A stretch of 8,516 nt of DNA from an uncultured Angelakisella sp. (GTDB taxonomy: Bacteria; Bacillota; Clostridia; Oscillospirales; Ruminococcaceae), in assembly GCA_904420255.1 (NCBI GenBank), contig CAJFUT010000206.1, forward strand, positions 1 to 8,516. Direction: 5' to 3'. A program made the position numbers and the translations under genes. The notes under the pieces were generated by a model. The model had not been told where the DNA came from. It searched no databases and was given only the letters and a program-made list of their open reading frames with translations. Positions 1 to 5,810 of this stretch are shown piece by piece (the first letter of the stretch is position 1; every line of letters begins with the position of its first letter).

Positions 1-791
1 CCCTGGAGGTGCTGGAATCGGAGGATTTCATCGCCGCCGAGGATACCCGGGTCACCCTGAAGCTGCTGAACCGCTTCGGCATCAAAAAGCCCATGGTGAG
101 CTATTACCAGCACAACCTCCGGGAGCGGGGGGAGGAAATCCTTCGCCGCATCCAGGCGGGGGAGAGCTGCGCCATTGTCACCGACGCCGGGATGCCCTGC
201 GTCAGCGACCCGGGGGAGGGGCTGGTGGACCTCTGCCACGGCGCCGGGGTCCCGGTGCGGGTGGTGCCCGGCCCCACCGCCGCCATGTCCGCCCTGGCGG
301 CTTCGGGGCTGCCCACCGGGCGGTTCGCCTTTGAGGGGTTCCTGTCGGTGAAACCCTCCAGCCGCCGCCAGCGCCTGGAGGAGGTCCGGGACGACCCCCG
401 CACCCTCATCTTTTACGAGGCCCCTCACAAGCTGCTGCGCACCCTGGAGGATATGTCCGCCGCCTTTGGGGGGGAGCGGCGTATCACACTGTGTCGAGAA
501 ATCACAAAAATATACGAGGAGTATATCCGCACCACCCTTTCCGGGGCCCTGGAGCTTTGCCGGGAAAAGGAACCCCGGGGGGAATACGTCCTCATTGTGG
601 AGGGCGCGCCCCCCAGGGAAGCCCCCGCCCTCACCCTCCCTCAGGCGGCGGAGCTGGCCGCCCAGATGGCCGGCTGCGGGGTGTCCCTCTCCGAGGCGGC
701 CAAGAGCGTCGCCGCCGATTCCGGCTTCAAAAAGGGGGAAATCTACCGGGCGGCCCTGGAGCTGCTGCGGCCCGGGGAAAATGGCTCTTGA
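1..791 (+). CDS. rsmI: 16S rRNA (cytidine1402-2'-O)-methyltransferase RsmI, 5' end outside window
   Basis: RsmI uses S-adenosylmethionine to 2'-O-methylate C1402 of 16S rRNA in the decoding centre. The reading frame is open from base 3 with no stop, and the first visible residues (LEVLESEDFIAAEDTR) match a point about 20 residues into the family, so the start codon lies left of the window; the GTG at position 9 is internal. Visible family motifs are FIAAEDTR, the glycine-rich VTDAGMPCVSDPG loop, the VVPGPTAAMSALAASGLP segment and FYEAPHKLLRTL, all typical of the tetrapyrrole-methylase fold. About 262 residues are present of a usual 275-290, and the C-terminus looks complete. The TGA stop overlaps the -35 box of the next gene's promoter, and no T-run terminator follows, so read-through into the acetyltransferase gene is possible. 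Codons around 480-532 are unusually A/T-rich for this gene. Confidence 0.95.
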   Translation, partial: LEVLESEDFIAAEDTRVTLKLLNRFGIKKPMVSYYQHNLRERGEEILRRIQAGESCAIVTDAGMPCVSDPGEGLVDLCHGAGVPVRVVPGPTAAMSALAASGLPTGRFAFEGFLSVKPSSRRQRLEEVRDDPRTLIFYEAPHKLLRTLEDMSAAFGGERRITLCREITKIYEEYIRTTLSGALELCREKEPRGEYVLIVEGAPPREAPALTLPQAAELAAQMAGCGVSLSEAAKSVAADSGFKKGEIYRAALELLRPGENGS

Positions 792-816
792 CAGGGCCCC
801 GGCGGGGCTCCATAAT
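788..816 (+). promoter_or_regulatory. Promoter of the GNAT acetyltransferase gene
   Basis: TTGACA (788-793) is a perfect sigma-A -35 box. A 17-bp spacer leads to CATAAT (811-816), a five-of-six -10 box. The expected start of transcription is near 822, about 35 nt before the ATG at 857. The spacer is itself an inverted repeat (GCCCC 796-800, GGGGC 804-808), and a second dyad, ATAGG-TG-CCTAT (817-828), sits on the predicted start site. The -35 overlaps the rsmI stop codon. Confidence 0.8.
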
Positions 817-856
817 ATAGGTGCCTATTATCATACGGAATCTGAGGTTTTGCGAC

Positions 857-1402
857 ATGGATTACGAATTTGAACTGCGGAAATACCCCCGGCTGGAGGG
901 GAAGGACATCATCCTGCGCCGCTTCACCCTGGGGGACGCCGGGGACGTCTTTGAGTACGCCAGCGACCCCTTTGTGACGGAGCACCTCACCTGGGAGCCC
1001 CACGGGAGCGTGGAGGAAACCATCACCATCATGAAGCACCTGTTCCTCAACAACCCCTGTATGTACGCCCTTGCCCTGCCCGATTCGGACAAGTGCATCG
1101 GCTCCATCGACATCCGCATCGACCCCAAGCACAACAAGGCCGGCTTCGGCTACTGCCTGGGCCGCCCCTATTGGGGCCAGGGCTACATGACCCAGGCCCT
1201 GGGGCTGCTGCTGGAGCTGGGCTTCGGGAAGCTGGGCCTCCACCGGATGGAGGGCCGCTGCTGCCCGGAGAACCCCGCCAGCGGCCGGGTGATGGAGCGG
1301 TGCGGCATGGTCCGGGAGGGCGTCACCCGCCAGTCCGCCCTGGTGAAGGGGGAATACCGGGACGAGATCATCTACGGCCTCCTGGCCTCGGAGTTCCACT
1401 GA
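857..1402 (+). CDS. GNAT family N-acetyltransferase, RimJ/RimL-like
   Basis: This 181-residue protein belongs to the acetyl-CoA-dependent GNAT superfamily, in the branch that includes ribosomal-protein N-acetyltransferases RimJ and RimL. Residues 12-25 (RLEGKDIILRRFTL) are the usual beta1 start. Residues 97-124 (GFGYCLGRPYWGQGYMTQAL and following) are motif A with the pyrophosphate-binding GQG loop at 107-109. Residues 138-151 (ENPASGRVMERCGM) are motif B. I chose the ATG at 857 because GAGGT lies 8 nt upstream and the predicted transcript starts near 822; an in-frame GTG at 821 would fall at the transcription start. The substrate cannot be deduced: this subfamily acetylates protein N-termini, amines or small molecules. 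It has its own promoter and is followed by a strong terminator, so it is probably monocistronic. Confidence 0.9.
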   Translation: MDYEFELRKYPRLEGKDIILRRFTLGDAGDVFEYASDPFVTEHLTWEPHGSVEETITIMKHLFLNNPCMYALALPDSDKCIGSIDIRIDPKHNKAGFGYCLGRPYWGQGYMTQALGLLLELGFGKLGLHRMEGRCCPENPASGRVMERCGMVREGVTRQSALVKGEYRDEIIYGLLASEFH

Positions 1403-1420
1403 GGGTTCGGGAGATACGGC

Positions 1421-1452
1421 AAAAACGGCACAGCCTGGGCTGTGCCGTTTTT
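1421..1452. terminator. Bidirectional intrinsic terminator between convergent genes
   Basis: AAAAACGGCACAGCC (1421-1435) pairs perfectly with GGCTGTGCCGTTTTT (1438-1452). The A-run on one side and the T-run on the other make it a terminator for both directions. It lies 18 nt after the acetyltransferase stop on the + strand and 27 nt after the membrane-protein stop on the - strand. Confidence 0.93.
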
Positions 1453-1479
1453 CTTCGCCCCGGAGGGCGGATGGTTTTT

Positions 1480-1989
1480 TCAGGTCTGGGCGCTGCCGCT
1501 GTAGGGGCCTTCCGCCGGCGGCCCAGGCTGGACCGGGGGCTGGGGCGCCGGTCCGGCGGGGCCGTTGTCATCGGGGGTGTAGTACTGGGTCATGCGGCGG
1601 CGGCCGAAGGCTTTGTCCGCCAGGGAGTTGGCCAGGGGCAGGCTGGCCTCCCCGCCCTTGGAAACCCGCACCAGGGCCACAATGGCCAGGATCAGCACCA
1701 CCAGGGAGAGGATGCCCCCGATGAAGCCCAGGATGCCGCCGATGGCCGCGCCCAGGATGGGGACGGCGTACAGCGCCGAGAAAACAGCCGTCACGGCCGA
1801 AACAATGCCGTTGAAAAGGCAGAGGAAAAAGGCCTGCATCACCTGGCGGGTGAGCCACTCATTGCCGTGGACCAGGATCACGAACCCCAGCAGCAGCCCG
1901 CAGAGCAGGGTCTGCCCCAGGATGGCCAGGACAAAGGCCAGGACAGCGTAGAAGGTAAGACGGATTCCAAAGCGGTCTTTTTGCACCAT
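1480..1989 (-). CDS. Small integral membrane protein with proline-rich tail (possibly DUF4870/Tic20-like)
   Basis: I do not recognise a specific named gene. The 169-residue product has a short basic N-terminus (MVQKDRFGIR), then hydrophobic segments at about 11-40, 52-73 and 76-108, consistent with three or four membrane helices. A polar NEWLTRQ turn comes between the first two, and a GGILGFIGGIL run lies in the last. Residues 110-133 are basic (ending FGRRRM), and 139-169 form a Pro/Gly-rich, probably disordered tail. The NEW...QA turn followed by a helix pair resembles the DUF4870/Tic20-like fold, but that is a weak shape-level match. The ATG at 1989 is preceded by AGGAGG with 7 nt spacing; the longer upstream frame is GC-rich leader sequence crossing the promoter, so I reject it. 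It has its own promoter, a structured leader and a shared terminator. Role unknown. Confidence 0.8.
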   Translation of the reverse strand: MVQKDRFGIRLTFYAVLAFVLAILGQTLLCGLLLGFVILVHGNEWLTRQVMQAFFLCLFNGIVSAVTAVFSALYAVPILGAAIGGILGFIGGILSLVVLILAIVALVRVSKGGEASLPLANSLADKAFGRRRMTQYYTPDDNGPAGPAPQPPVQPGPPAEGPYSGSAQT

Positions 1990-2078
1990 GACGACTCCTC
2001 CTGTTGACGCACATTTGATCAAGCGCACCCGCCGGGAAAGGACGGGAGGCAGCGGCGGCGGGACGACTGCCTCCCCAT
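1990..2078 (-). promoter_or_regulatory. Structured 5' leader of the membrane-protein gene, possible translational switch
   Basis: Read on the - strand, GGGAGGCAG (2075-2067) pairs with CTGCCTCCC (2052-2044), a 9-bp stem almost at the transcript's 5' end. The loop segment CCCGCCG (2062-2056) is perfectly complementary to CGGCGGG (2034-2028), allowing an H-type pseudoknot or a competing hairpin. The real Shine-Dalgarno block GGAGGAGTCGTC (2001-1990), just before the ATG, is nearly identical to GGAGGCAGTCGTC (2074-2062) in the first stem. The CTGCCTCC arm could therefore pair with either one, freeing or hiding the ribosome-binding site. The pairing is visible; the switching is inference. I do not recognise a known riboswitch class. 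Confidence 0.45.
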
Positions 2079-2084
2079 GGGCAA

Positions 2085-2113
2085 AGTATACCATGAACCG
2101 CCGCCCATTGCAA
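2085..2113 (-). promoter_or_regulatory. Extended -10 promoter of the membrane-protein gene
   Basis: On the - strand TTGCAA (2113-2108) is followed after 17 bp by TATACT (2090-2085), with TG one base upstream of the -10 box (TGGTATACT), the extended -10 signature. Transcription should begin near A2078, giving a leader of about 89 nt. A terminator lies between this promoter and the upstream non-coding RNA unit, so the two are separate. Confidence 0.8.
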
Positions 2114-2174
2114 GCCGGCGGGCCGGGGCGGAAGCCCGCTGTCCCCTCCCCCGGCCGGGGATTCCATCCGTCGC

Positions 2175-2204
2175 AAAAAGGCACGGACCCTCGCGGCCCG
2201 TGCC
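2175..2204. terminator. Intrinsic terminator of the large non-coding RNA
   Basis: GGCACGGACC (2180-2189) and GGCCCGTGCC (2195-2204) form a 10-bp stem with one mismatch and a 5-nt loop. On the - strand it is followed by TTTTT (2179-2175), which ends the transcript that starts near 2735. On the + strand TTTTT follows at 2208-2212, so it can act in both directions. Confidence 0.88.
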
Positions 2205-2575
2205 CTGTTTTTCGTTATTCACTTTTGGCCCAGATCAAATCTCTCACATTGCTGTTCTTGAAATCCAATCTATGGTCTGCGGTCCTACCGCTTCTTCGCT
2301 TTGCGGCTGCCTGTGTATCCATTGGGAGCTCTGCTCCCATTCCTGCCAGGCTCTCGGCCGGGTCCATCCAGCATGACGGCGTCCGCCGCCTCCCGGAGCC
2401 TTTCTCTCCGCCTGGGTGTGGTGCCCGCCACTGGCGCTGGGCGTTTTATTTCTTCATTGGCATAAGGCAGTCCCGGACTGACGGCAGGTCAGCCCCAAAG
2501 CGCTGCTGGGTAACCGTGTCCACTGGACTCACCTCTTTCTCTCTGAATTTCCTCGCTTGTGGCCTCCTTGGGCCG

Positions 2576-2646
2576 CCTTAGTACATTGGACTGATTTCCT
2601 TTCGCTTTTTCTTCTCAGCCGGGAAAGTCTACCCTAGTACATTGGA
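2576..2646 (-). repeat. Pair of 15-nt direct repeats inside the non-coding RNA
   Basis: On the - strand TCCAATGTACTAGGG (2646-2632) and TCCAATGTACTAAGG (2590-2576) match at 14 of 15 positions, 56 nt apart. Each follows an A/G-rich AAAGG stretch and precedes a short hairpin-forming segment. The shorter core CCAATG occurs five times in the RNA (+ strand CATTGG at 2320, 2455, 2584, 2640 and 2657), far more than chance in about 560 nt. Confidence 0.75.
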
Positions 2647-2741
2647 GTATCCCTTTCATTGGTCCACAGCTCTTGTGCTTTCCGAAACGCCGGTGTTCCG
2701 CGAGGCCCTCGCCTCCTTCGGATTCCTTTGTTTCTGGCTTT

Positions 2742-2770
2742 ATGATACCACAGCTTTTCGGTTTTGTCAA
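2742..2770 (-). promoter_or_regulatory. Strong promoter with UP-like element driving the non-coding RNA
   Basis: On the - strand a perfect TTGACA (2770-2765) is followed after 17 bp by TATCAT (2747-2742), with an extended -10 TG one base upstream. Immediately upstream of the -35, about 2776-2800 is very A/T-rich with A and T tracts (AAAAATTTTTA), like an rRNA-type UP element. Transcription should start near A2735. An inverted repeat, TAGTGG 2825-2830 with CCACTA 2845-2850, lies further upstream. Confidence 0.85.
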
Positions 2771-2879
2771 TACATCTAAAAATTTTTCACAAATTATTCT
2801 TTGTTCCGTCATAACAACCATTCCTAGTGGGTTTTCCCTGCACACCACTACATCTTGTGTGTTCTCCTGACTTGACGCG

Positions 2880-2905
2880 AAAAGGCCCCGGGGTTTCCCG
2901 GGGCC
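2880..2905 (-). terminator. Terminator at the end of the alpha operon
   Basis: GGCCCCGGG (2884-2892) and CCCGGGGCC (2897-2905) form a perfect 9-bp all-GC stem with a 4-nt loop. On the - strand TTTT (2883-2880) follows. It begins 24 nt past the rplQ stop codon and separates the ribosomal operon from the non-coding RNA promoter. Confidence 0.92.
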
Positions 2906-2929
2906 TCTCTTCGCTCCTTGCGGGCCGGC

Positions 2930-3271
2930 TCACACCAGCTCGATGATGGCCATCTCGGCCGCGTCGCCCCGGCGGGGGCCGGTGCGGATGATGCGGGTAT
3001 AGCCGCCCTTCACGTCCTTGTACTTGGGGGCCAGCTCGTCGATGACCTTCTTGGCCACCGATTCCTTGGTGATGTAGGAATAGACCTGCCGCTTGGCGTG
3101 GAGGTCGCCCCCCTTGGCGATGGTGATCATCTTCTCCGCCATGGACCGGACCTCCTTGGCCCGGGTGACGGTGGTTTCGATTTTGCCGTTTTCCATCAGG
3201 AAGGTCACCATGGCGCGCAGCATGGCCCTCCTGTGGTCAGAGGTTCTGCCCAGCTTTCTGACTCCTGGCAC
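2930..3271 (-). CDS. rplQ: 50S ribosomal protein L17
   Basis: L17 is a component of the large ribosomal subunit. The 113-residue product is of normal length and carries the conserved start [21 protein letters not shown] (first 21 residues, the family signature) and the C-terminal segment [25 protein letters not shown]. It starts with GTG at 3271 (the Met-Pro-Gly start is universal in the family), with AAGGAG 9 nt upstream. It is the last gene of the alpha operon, 50 nt after rpoA, and is followed by the GC-rich terminator at 2880-2905. Nothing unusual is seen. Confidence 0.98.
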   Translation of the reverse strand: MPGVRKLGRTSDHRRAMLRAMVTFLMENGKIETTVTRAKEVRSMAEKMITIAKGGDLHAKRQVYSYITKESVAKKVIDELAPKYKDVKGGYTRIIRTGPRRGDAAEMAIIELV

Positions 3272-3321
3272 TGTGATTCACTCCTTCAATCCTGTGTTGG
3301 TTTTTCGTGGGACGGGGCTTT

Positions 3322-4278
3322 TTATTCCTCGTCCTTGTGCAGGTTGACCCCCAGGGCCTCCAGCTTGCTGATGACCTCCTCCAGGGACTTTTTGCCCAGG
3401 TTGCGGACCTTCATCATCTCATCGGGGGATTTGTTGATCAGGTCCCCCACCGAGTTGACGCCAGCGCGTTTGAGGCAGTTAAAGGCACGAACAGACAGGT
3501 CAAGCTCTTCAATGGTCATCTCAAGGACTTTGTCCTTCCCGGTATCTTCCTTCTTCTCCATGATCTCGGTGGACCCCACCTCGTCGGAAAGCTCCACGAA
3601 GTGGTTGAGCTGTCTATTGAGGATCTTGGCGGCAAGGCTGACCGCTTCCTTGGCGGAGATGGTCCCGTCGGTCCAGACCTCCAGGGTCAGCTTGTCATAG
3701 TCGGTAATCTGCTCCACGCGGGTATTTTCCACGCTGTAGTTGACCTTTAACACAGGGGTGTAAATGCTGTCTACAAAAATGGTGCCAACAGGAGCCTTGT
3801 CCCCGTCCAGCTGCTTGTTGCGGTCGGCGGAAACATAGCCCTGGCCCTTCTGGAGCACCAGCTCCATGCCCAGCTTTGCGCCCTCCGCCAGGGTGGCGAT
3901 GTGCATGCCGGGGTCCAGGACCTCCACCTCGGAGGAGCCGGAGATGGAGCCGGCGGTGACCTCGCACTCCCCCTCCGCCGCGATCTTCACCCGCACCGGC
4001 TCATCGCAGTAAAGCTTGGCGGTGAGCCCCTTGATGTTGAGGATGATCTCGGTGACGTCCTCCTTGACGCCGGGGATGGTGGAAAACTCATGCTGGATAC
4101 CATCGATCTTCACTGAGGATACGGCCACGCCAGGAAGCGAGGAGAGCAGCACCCTTCTCAGGCTATTGCCCAAGGTGATGCCAAAGCCGCGGTCCAGAGG
4201 CTCCGCCACGAACTTGCCATAGGTTCCGTCAGGCTTGAGCTCTGTCGTTTCGATCCTTGGCTCAATAATTTTAACCAT
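3322..4278 (-). CDS. rpoA: DNA-directed RNA polymerase alpha subunit
   Basis: RpoA dimerises to nucleate RNA polymerase assembly, and its C-terminal domain contacts UP elements and activators. The 318-residue protein has the N-terminal domain with the signature [21 protein letters not shown] (30-50), a flexible linker around 232-252 (rich in E, K and D) and the C-terminal domain from about 254. There R264 and N267 in VRAFNCL and the NLGKKS helix at 293-298 match the DNA-contacting residues of the E. coli subunit (R265, N268, N294-S299, offset by one). Because these residues are intact, UP-element recognition, as proposed for the non-coding RNA promoter, is plausible. AAGGAGGG lies 9 nt before the ATG. 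The 72-nt gap after rpsD contains a small 5-bp hairpin (4299-4303 with 4310-4314) but no convincing promoter. Confidence 0.98.
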   Translation of the reverse strand: MVKIIEPRIETTELKPDGTYGKFVAEPLDRGFGITLGNSLRRVLLSSLPGVAVSSVKIDGIQHEFSTIPGVKEDVTEIILNIKGLTAKLYCDEPVRVKIAAEGECEVTAGSISGSSEVEVLDPGMHIATLAEGAKLGMELVLQKGQGYVSADRNKQLDGDKAPVGTIFVDSIYTPVLKVNYSVENTRVEQITDYDKLTLEVWTDGTISAKEAVSLAAKILNRQLNHFVELSDEVGSTEIMEKKEDTGKDKVLEMTIEELDLSVRAFNCLKRAGVNSVGDLINKSPDEMMKVRNLGKKSLEEVISKLEALGVNLHKDEE

Positions 4279-4350
4279 CTAGAATAACCCTCCTTATCAA
4301 GACTGAATCGTCTTTCCTTCCCATACTGATCCGGCTGTAACCACAGCAGA

Positions 4351-4980
4351 TTACTTGCTGTAAAGCTCGACGATGAGGTGCTCGGCGACGTCAAAGTCGA
4401 TGTCTTCACGGTTGGGCAGGTTGAGAACCCTGACCTCAAGCTTTCCGGTGTCTACATCCAGCCACTTGGGGGTGGGTCTGGAGGAATTGGCCTCCACAAC
4501 AGCCTTGAGCTTGTCGGAGGAGCGGCTGCCGTCGGCGATGGCCACCACGTCCCCGGCCTTCAGCTGGATGGAGGGGATGTTGGCCTTGTGGCCGTTGAGG
4601 CGGAAATGGTTGTGGCGCACCAGCTGGCGGGCTTCCTTCCGGGAGGAGGCGAAGCCGCTGCGGTAAACCACGTTGTCCAGGCGGCTCTCCAGAATCCGCA
4701 TCAGGTTTTCGCCGGCCTGGCCGGGCTTCCTGGCGGCTTCCTCAAAGTACTCCCGGAACTGGCTCTCCAGCACGCCGTAATAGCGGCGGGTGGACTGCTT
4801 GGCGCGCAGCTGCACGCCGTATTCGGACTGCTTTCTCATCCGGGCCTTGCCGTGCTGGCCGGGGACGGTTTCTCTGCGGGTGACGGCGCACTTGTCGGAA
4901 TAGCAGCGGTCCCCCTTCAGGAACAGCTTCTTGCCCTCCCGGCGGCAGAGTCTGCAGCTGGGGCCGGTATATCTTGCCAT
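4351..4980 (-). CDS. rpsD: 30S ribosomal protein S4, zinc-binding form
   Basis: S4 is a primary 16S rRNA-binding protein that nucleates 30S assembly and, in studied bacteria, represses its own operon by binding mRNA. The 209-residue protein has four N-terminal cysteines (C9, C12, C26, C31) spaced like the zinc-binding form. The S4 RNA-binding domain spans roughly 98-160 and includes [20 protein letters not shown] and the [10 protein letters not shown] turn. AGGAGGTG lies about 9 nt before the ATG. It sits between rpsK and rpoA, the common arrangement in Clostridia and proteobacteria, whereas B. subtilis keeps rpsD elsewhere. I see no clear S4-binding pseudoknot in the short gaps present here. 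Confidence 0.98.
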   Translation of the reverse strand: MARYTGPSCRLCRREGKKLFLKGDRCYSDKCAVTRRETVPGQHGKARMRKQSEYGVQLRAKQSTRRYYGVLESQFREYFEEAARKPGQAGENLMRILESRLDNVVYRSGFASSRKEARQLVRHNHFRLNGHKANIPSIQLKAGDVVAIADGSRSSDKLKAVVEANSSRPTPKWLDVDTGKLEVRVLNLPNREDIDFDVAEHLIVELYSK

Positions 4981-5001
4981 AATCTATTACACCTCCTGTA
5001 G

Positions 5002-5403
5002 TTACACTCTGCGTCTTTTGGGCGGGCGGCAGCCGTTGTGGGGGATGGGGGTCACGTCCTTGATCATGGTGACCTCAAGCCCGGCGGCCTGCAGGGCGCG
5101 GATGGCGGCTTCGCGGCCGGCGCCGGGGCCCTTCACAAAGACCTCCACCGTCTTCAGGCCGTGCTCCATGGCGGCCTTGGCGGCAACCTCGGCGGCGGTC
5201 TGGGCGGCATAGGGGGTGGACTTTCTGGAACCCCGGAAGCCCAGCCCGCCGGAGCTGGCCCAGCTCAGGGCGTTGCCCTGGGTGTCGGTGATGGTGACGA
5301 TGGTGTTGTTGAACGTGGACTGGATATGCGCCGAGCCCCGCTCGATGTTCTTGCGCTCCCGGCGCTTGCGGGTGACGACTTTCTTTGCGGCAGTTTTCGC
5401 CAT
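5002..5403 (-). CDS. rpsK: 30S ribosomal protein S11
   Basis: S11 lies on the platform of the 30S subunit, binding 16S rRNA near the mRNA exit region. The 133-residue product has the usual basic N-terminus ([15 protein letters not shown]), the core [14 protein letters not shown] and [20 protein letters not shown], and the conserved tail [18 protein letters not shown]. The Shine-Dalgarno sequence is fused to the rpsM stop codon (TAAGGAGGG), with a 14-nt gap between the genes, which suggests translational coupling to rpsM. No irregularities. Confidence 0.98.
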   Translation of the reverse strand: MAKTAAKKVVTRKRRERKNIERGSAHIQSTFNNTIVTITDTQGNALSWASSGGLGFRGSRKSTPYAAQTAAEVAAKAAMEHGLKTVEVFVKGPGAGREAAIRALQAAGLEVTMIKDVTPIPHNGCRPPKRRRV

Positions 5404-5417
5404 TCTCCTGTCCCTCC

Positions 5418-5786
5418 TTACTTCTTCTTGTTGGCGATGGTCTTGGCCGGGCCCTTCCGGGTGCGGGCGTTGGTCTTGGTGCGCTGGCCGCGGACCGGCA
5501 GGCCCTTGCGGTGGCGCACGCCCCGGTAGCAGCCGATCTCCACCAGGCGCTTGATGTTGAGGGAAACGTTCCTTCTCAGATCGCCCTCCACAGTGACGTG
5601 GTGGTCGATGTACTCACGGATTTTGGCCTCGTCCTCCTCGGTCAGGTCCTTGACCCGGGTGTCGGGGTTGACGCCGGTGGCGGCCAGGATCTCGTTGGCG
5701 GTTTTGCGGCCGATGCCGAAGATATAGGTCAGGCCGATCTCCACCCGTTTCTCACGGGGCAGGTCGATACCAGCAATACGAGCCAT
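5418..5786 (-). CDS. rpsM: 30S ribosomal protein S13
   Basis: S13 is in the head of the 30S subunit, contacting the P-site tRNA and forming intersubunit bridges. The 122-residue product starts [20 protein letters not shown] and contains the helix-two-turn-helix segment [14 protein letters not shown], the [26 protein letters not shown] region near its end (about residues 86-111), and a lysine-rich tail that reaches the tRNA. AGGAGGTG lies about 8 nt before the ATG, and the gap from rpmJ is 24 nt. Length and motifs are normal. Confidence 0.98.
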   Translation of the reverse strand: MARIAGIDLPREKRVEIGLTYIFGIGRKTANEILAATGVNPDTRVKDLTEEDEAKIREYIDHHVTVEGDLRRNVSLNIKRLVEIGCYRGVRHRKGLPVRGQRTKTNARTRKGPAKTIANKKK

Positions 5787-5810
5787 AATTCTGCACCTCC
5801 TACTATTTTC

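Larger units (their letters stand above)
2175..2735 (-). ncRNA. Candidate large structured non-coding RNA, about 560 nt
   Basis: A strong promoter at 2742-2770 and an intrinsic terminator at 2175-2204 bound a unit with no credible long reading frame on either strand. Many short stems are visible, given as + strand positions: 2717-2722 with 2681-2686, enclosing 2700-2704 with 2708-2712; 2478-2482 with 2488-2492, which competes with 2468-2472 with 2476-2480; CGGAG 2394-2398 with CTCCG 2406-2410; TGGGAGC 2323-2329 with GCTCCCA 2333-2339 (7 bp); GCGGT 2279-2283 with ACCGC 2287-2291. A 9-bp pairing (two G-U) between 2718-2726 and 2260-2268 could join the two ends. I find no GAGGAAAGTCC core of RNase P RNA, no tmRNA tRNA-like CCA end, no SRP GGAAGG/AGCAG helix, and the length is wrong for 6S. 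It may belong to an ornate large RNA class (OLE, ROOL or GOLLD type) or be new; I cannot assign it. A very long leader of the downstream membrane gene is a weaker alternative. Confidence 0.6.

Noticed and set aside
821..856. GTG at 821 as start of the acetyltransferase
   Set aside because: It lies at the predicted transcription start with no ribosome-binding site; the ATG at 857 has GAGGT at 8 nt.
1093..2007. 304-codon + strand frame across the acetyltransferase and membrane-protein genes
   Set aside because: It runs out of frame through the GNAT gene, through the terminator and antisense to the membrane gene, and no protein family is recognisable.
1990..2184. Longer N-terminus for the membrane protein, from 2184
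   Set aside because: This extension crosses the promoter and the upstream terminator, has no ribosome-binding site at its start, and reads as a Pro/Gly/Arg-rich string typical of non-coding GC-rich DNA.
1988..2581. 197-codon + strand frame opposite the leader and non-coding RNA
   Set aside because: There is no ribosome-binding site, it crosses a bidirectional terminator, its composition changes abruptly along its length, and no motif is recognised.
2205..2735. RNase P RNA, tmRNA, SRP RNA, T-box or cobalamin riboswitch as identity of the RNA
   Set aside because: The invariant GAGGAAAGTCC core, tRNA-like CCA end, SRP tetraloop helix, T-box AGGGTGGNACCGCG and B12-box sequences are not found on either strand by eye.
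2615..2848. 77-codon - strand frame overlapping the non-coding RNA promoter
   Set aside because: It spans the -35/-10 region and the 5' end of the RNA, so it could not be translated from that promoter, and no family is recognisable.
4279..4350. Internal promoter in the rpsD-rpoA gap
   Set aside because: No -35/-10 pair with acceptable spacing was seen; only a small 5-bp hairpin and the rpoA ribosome-binding site are present.
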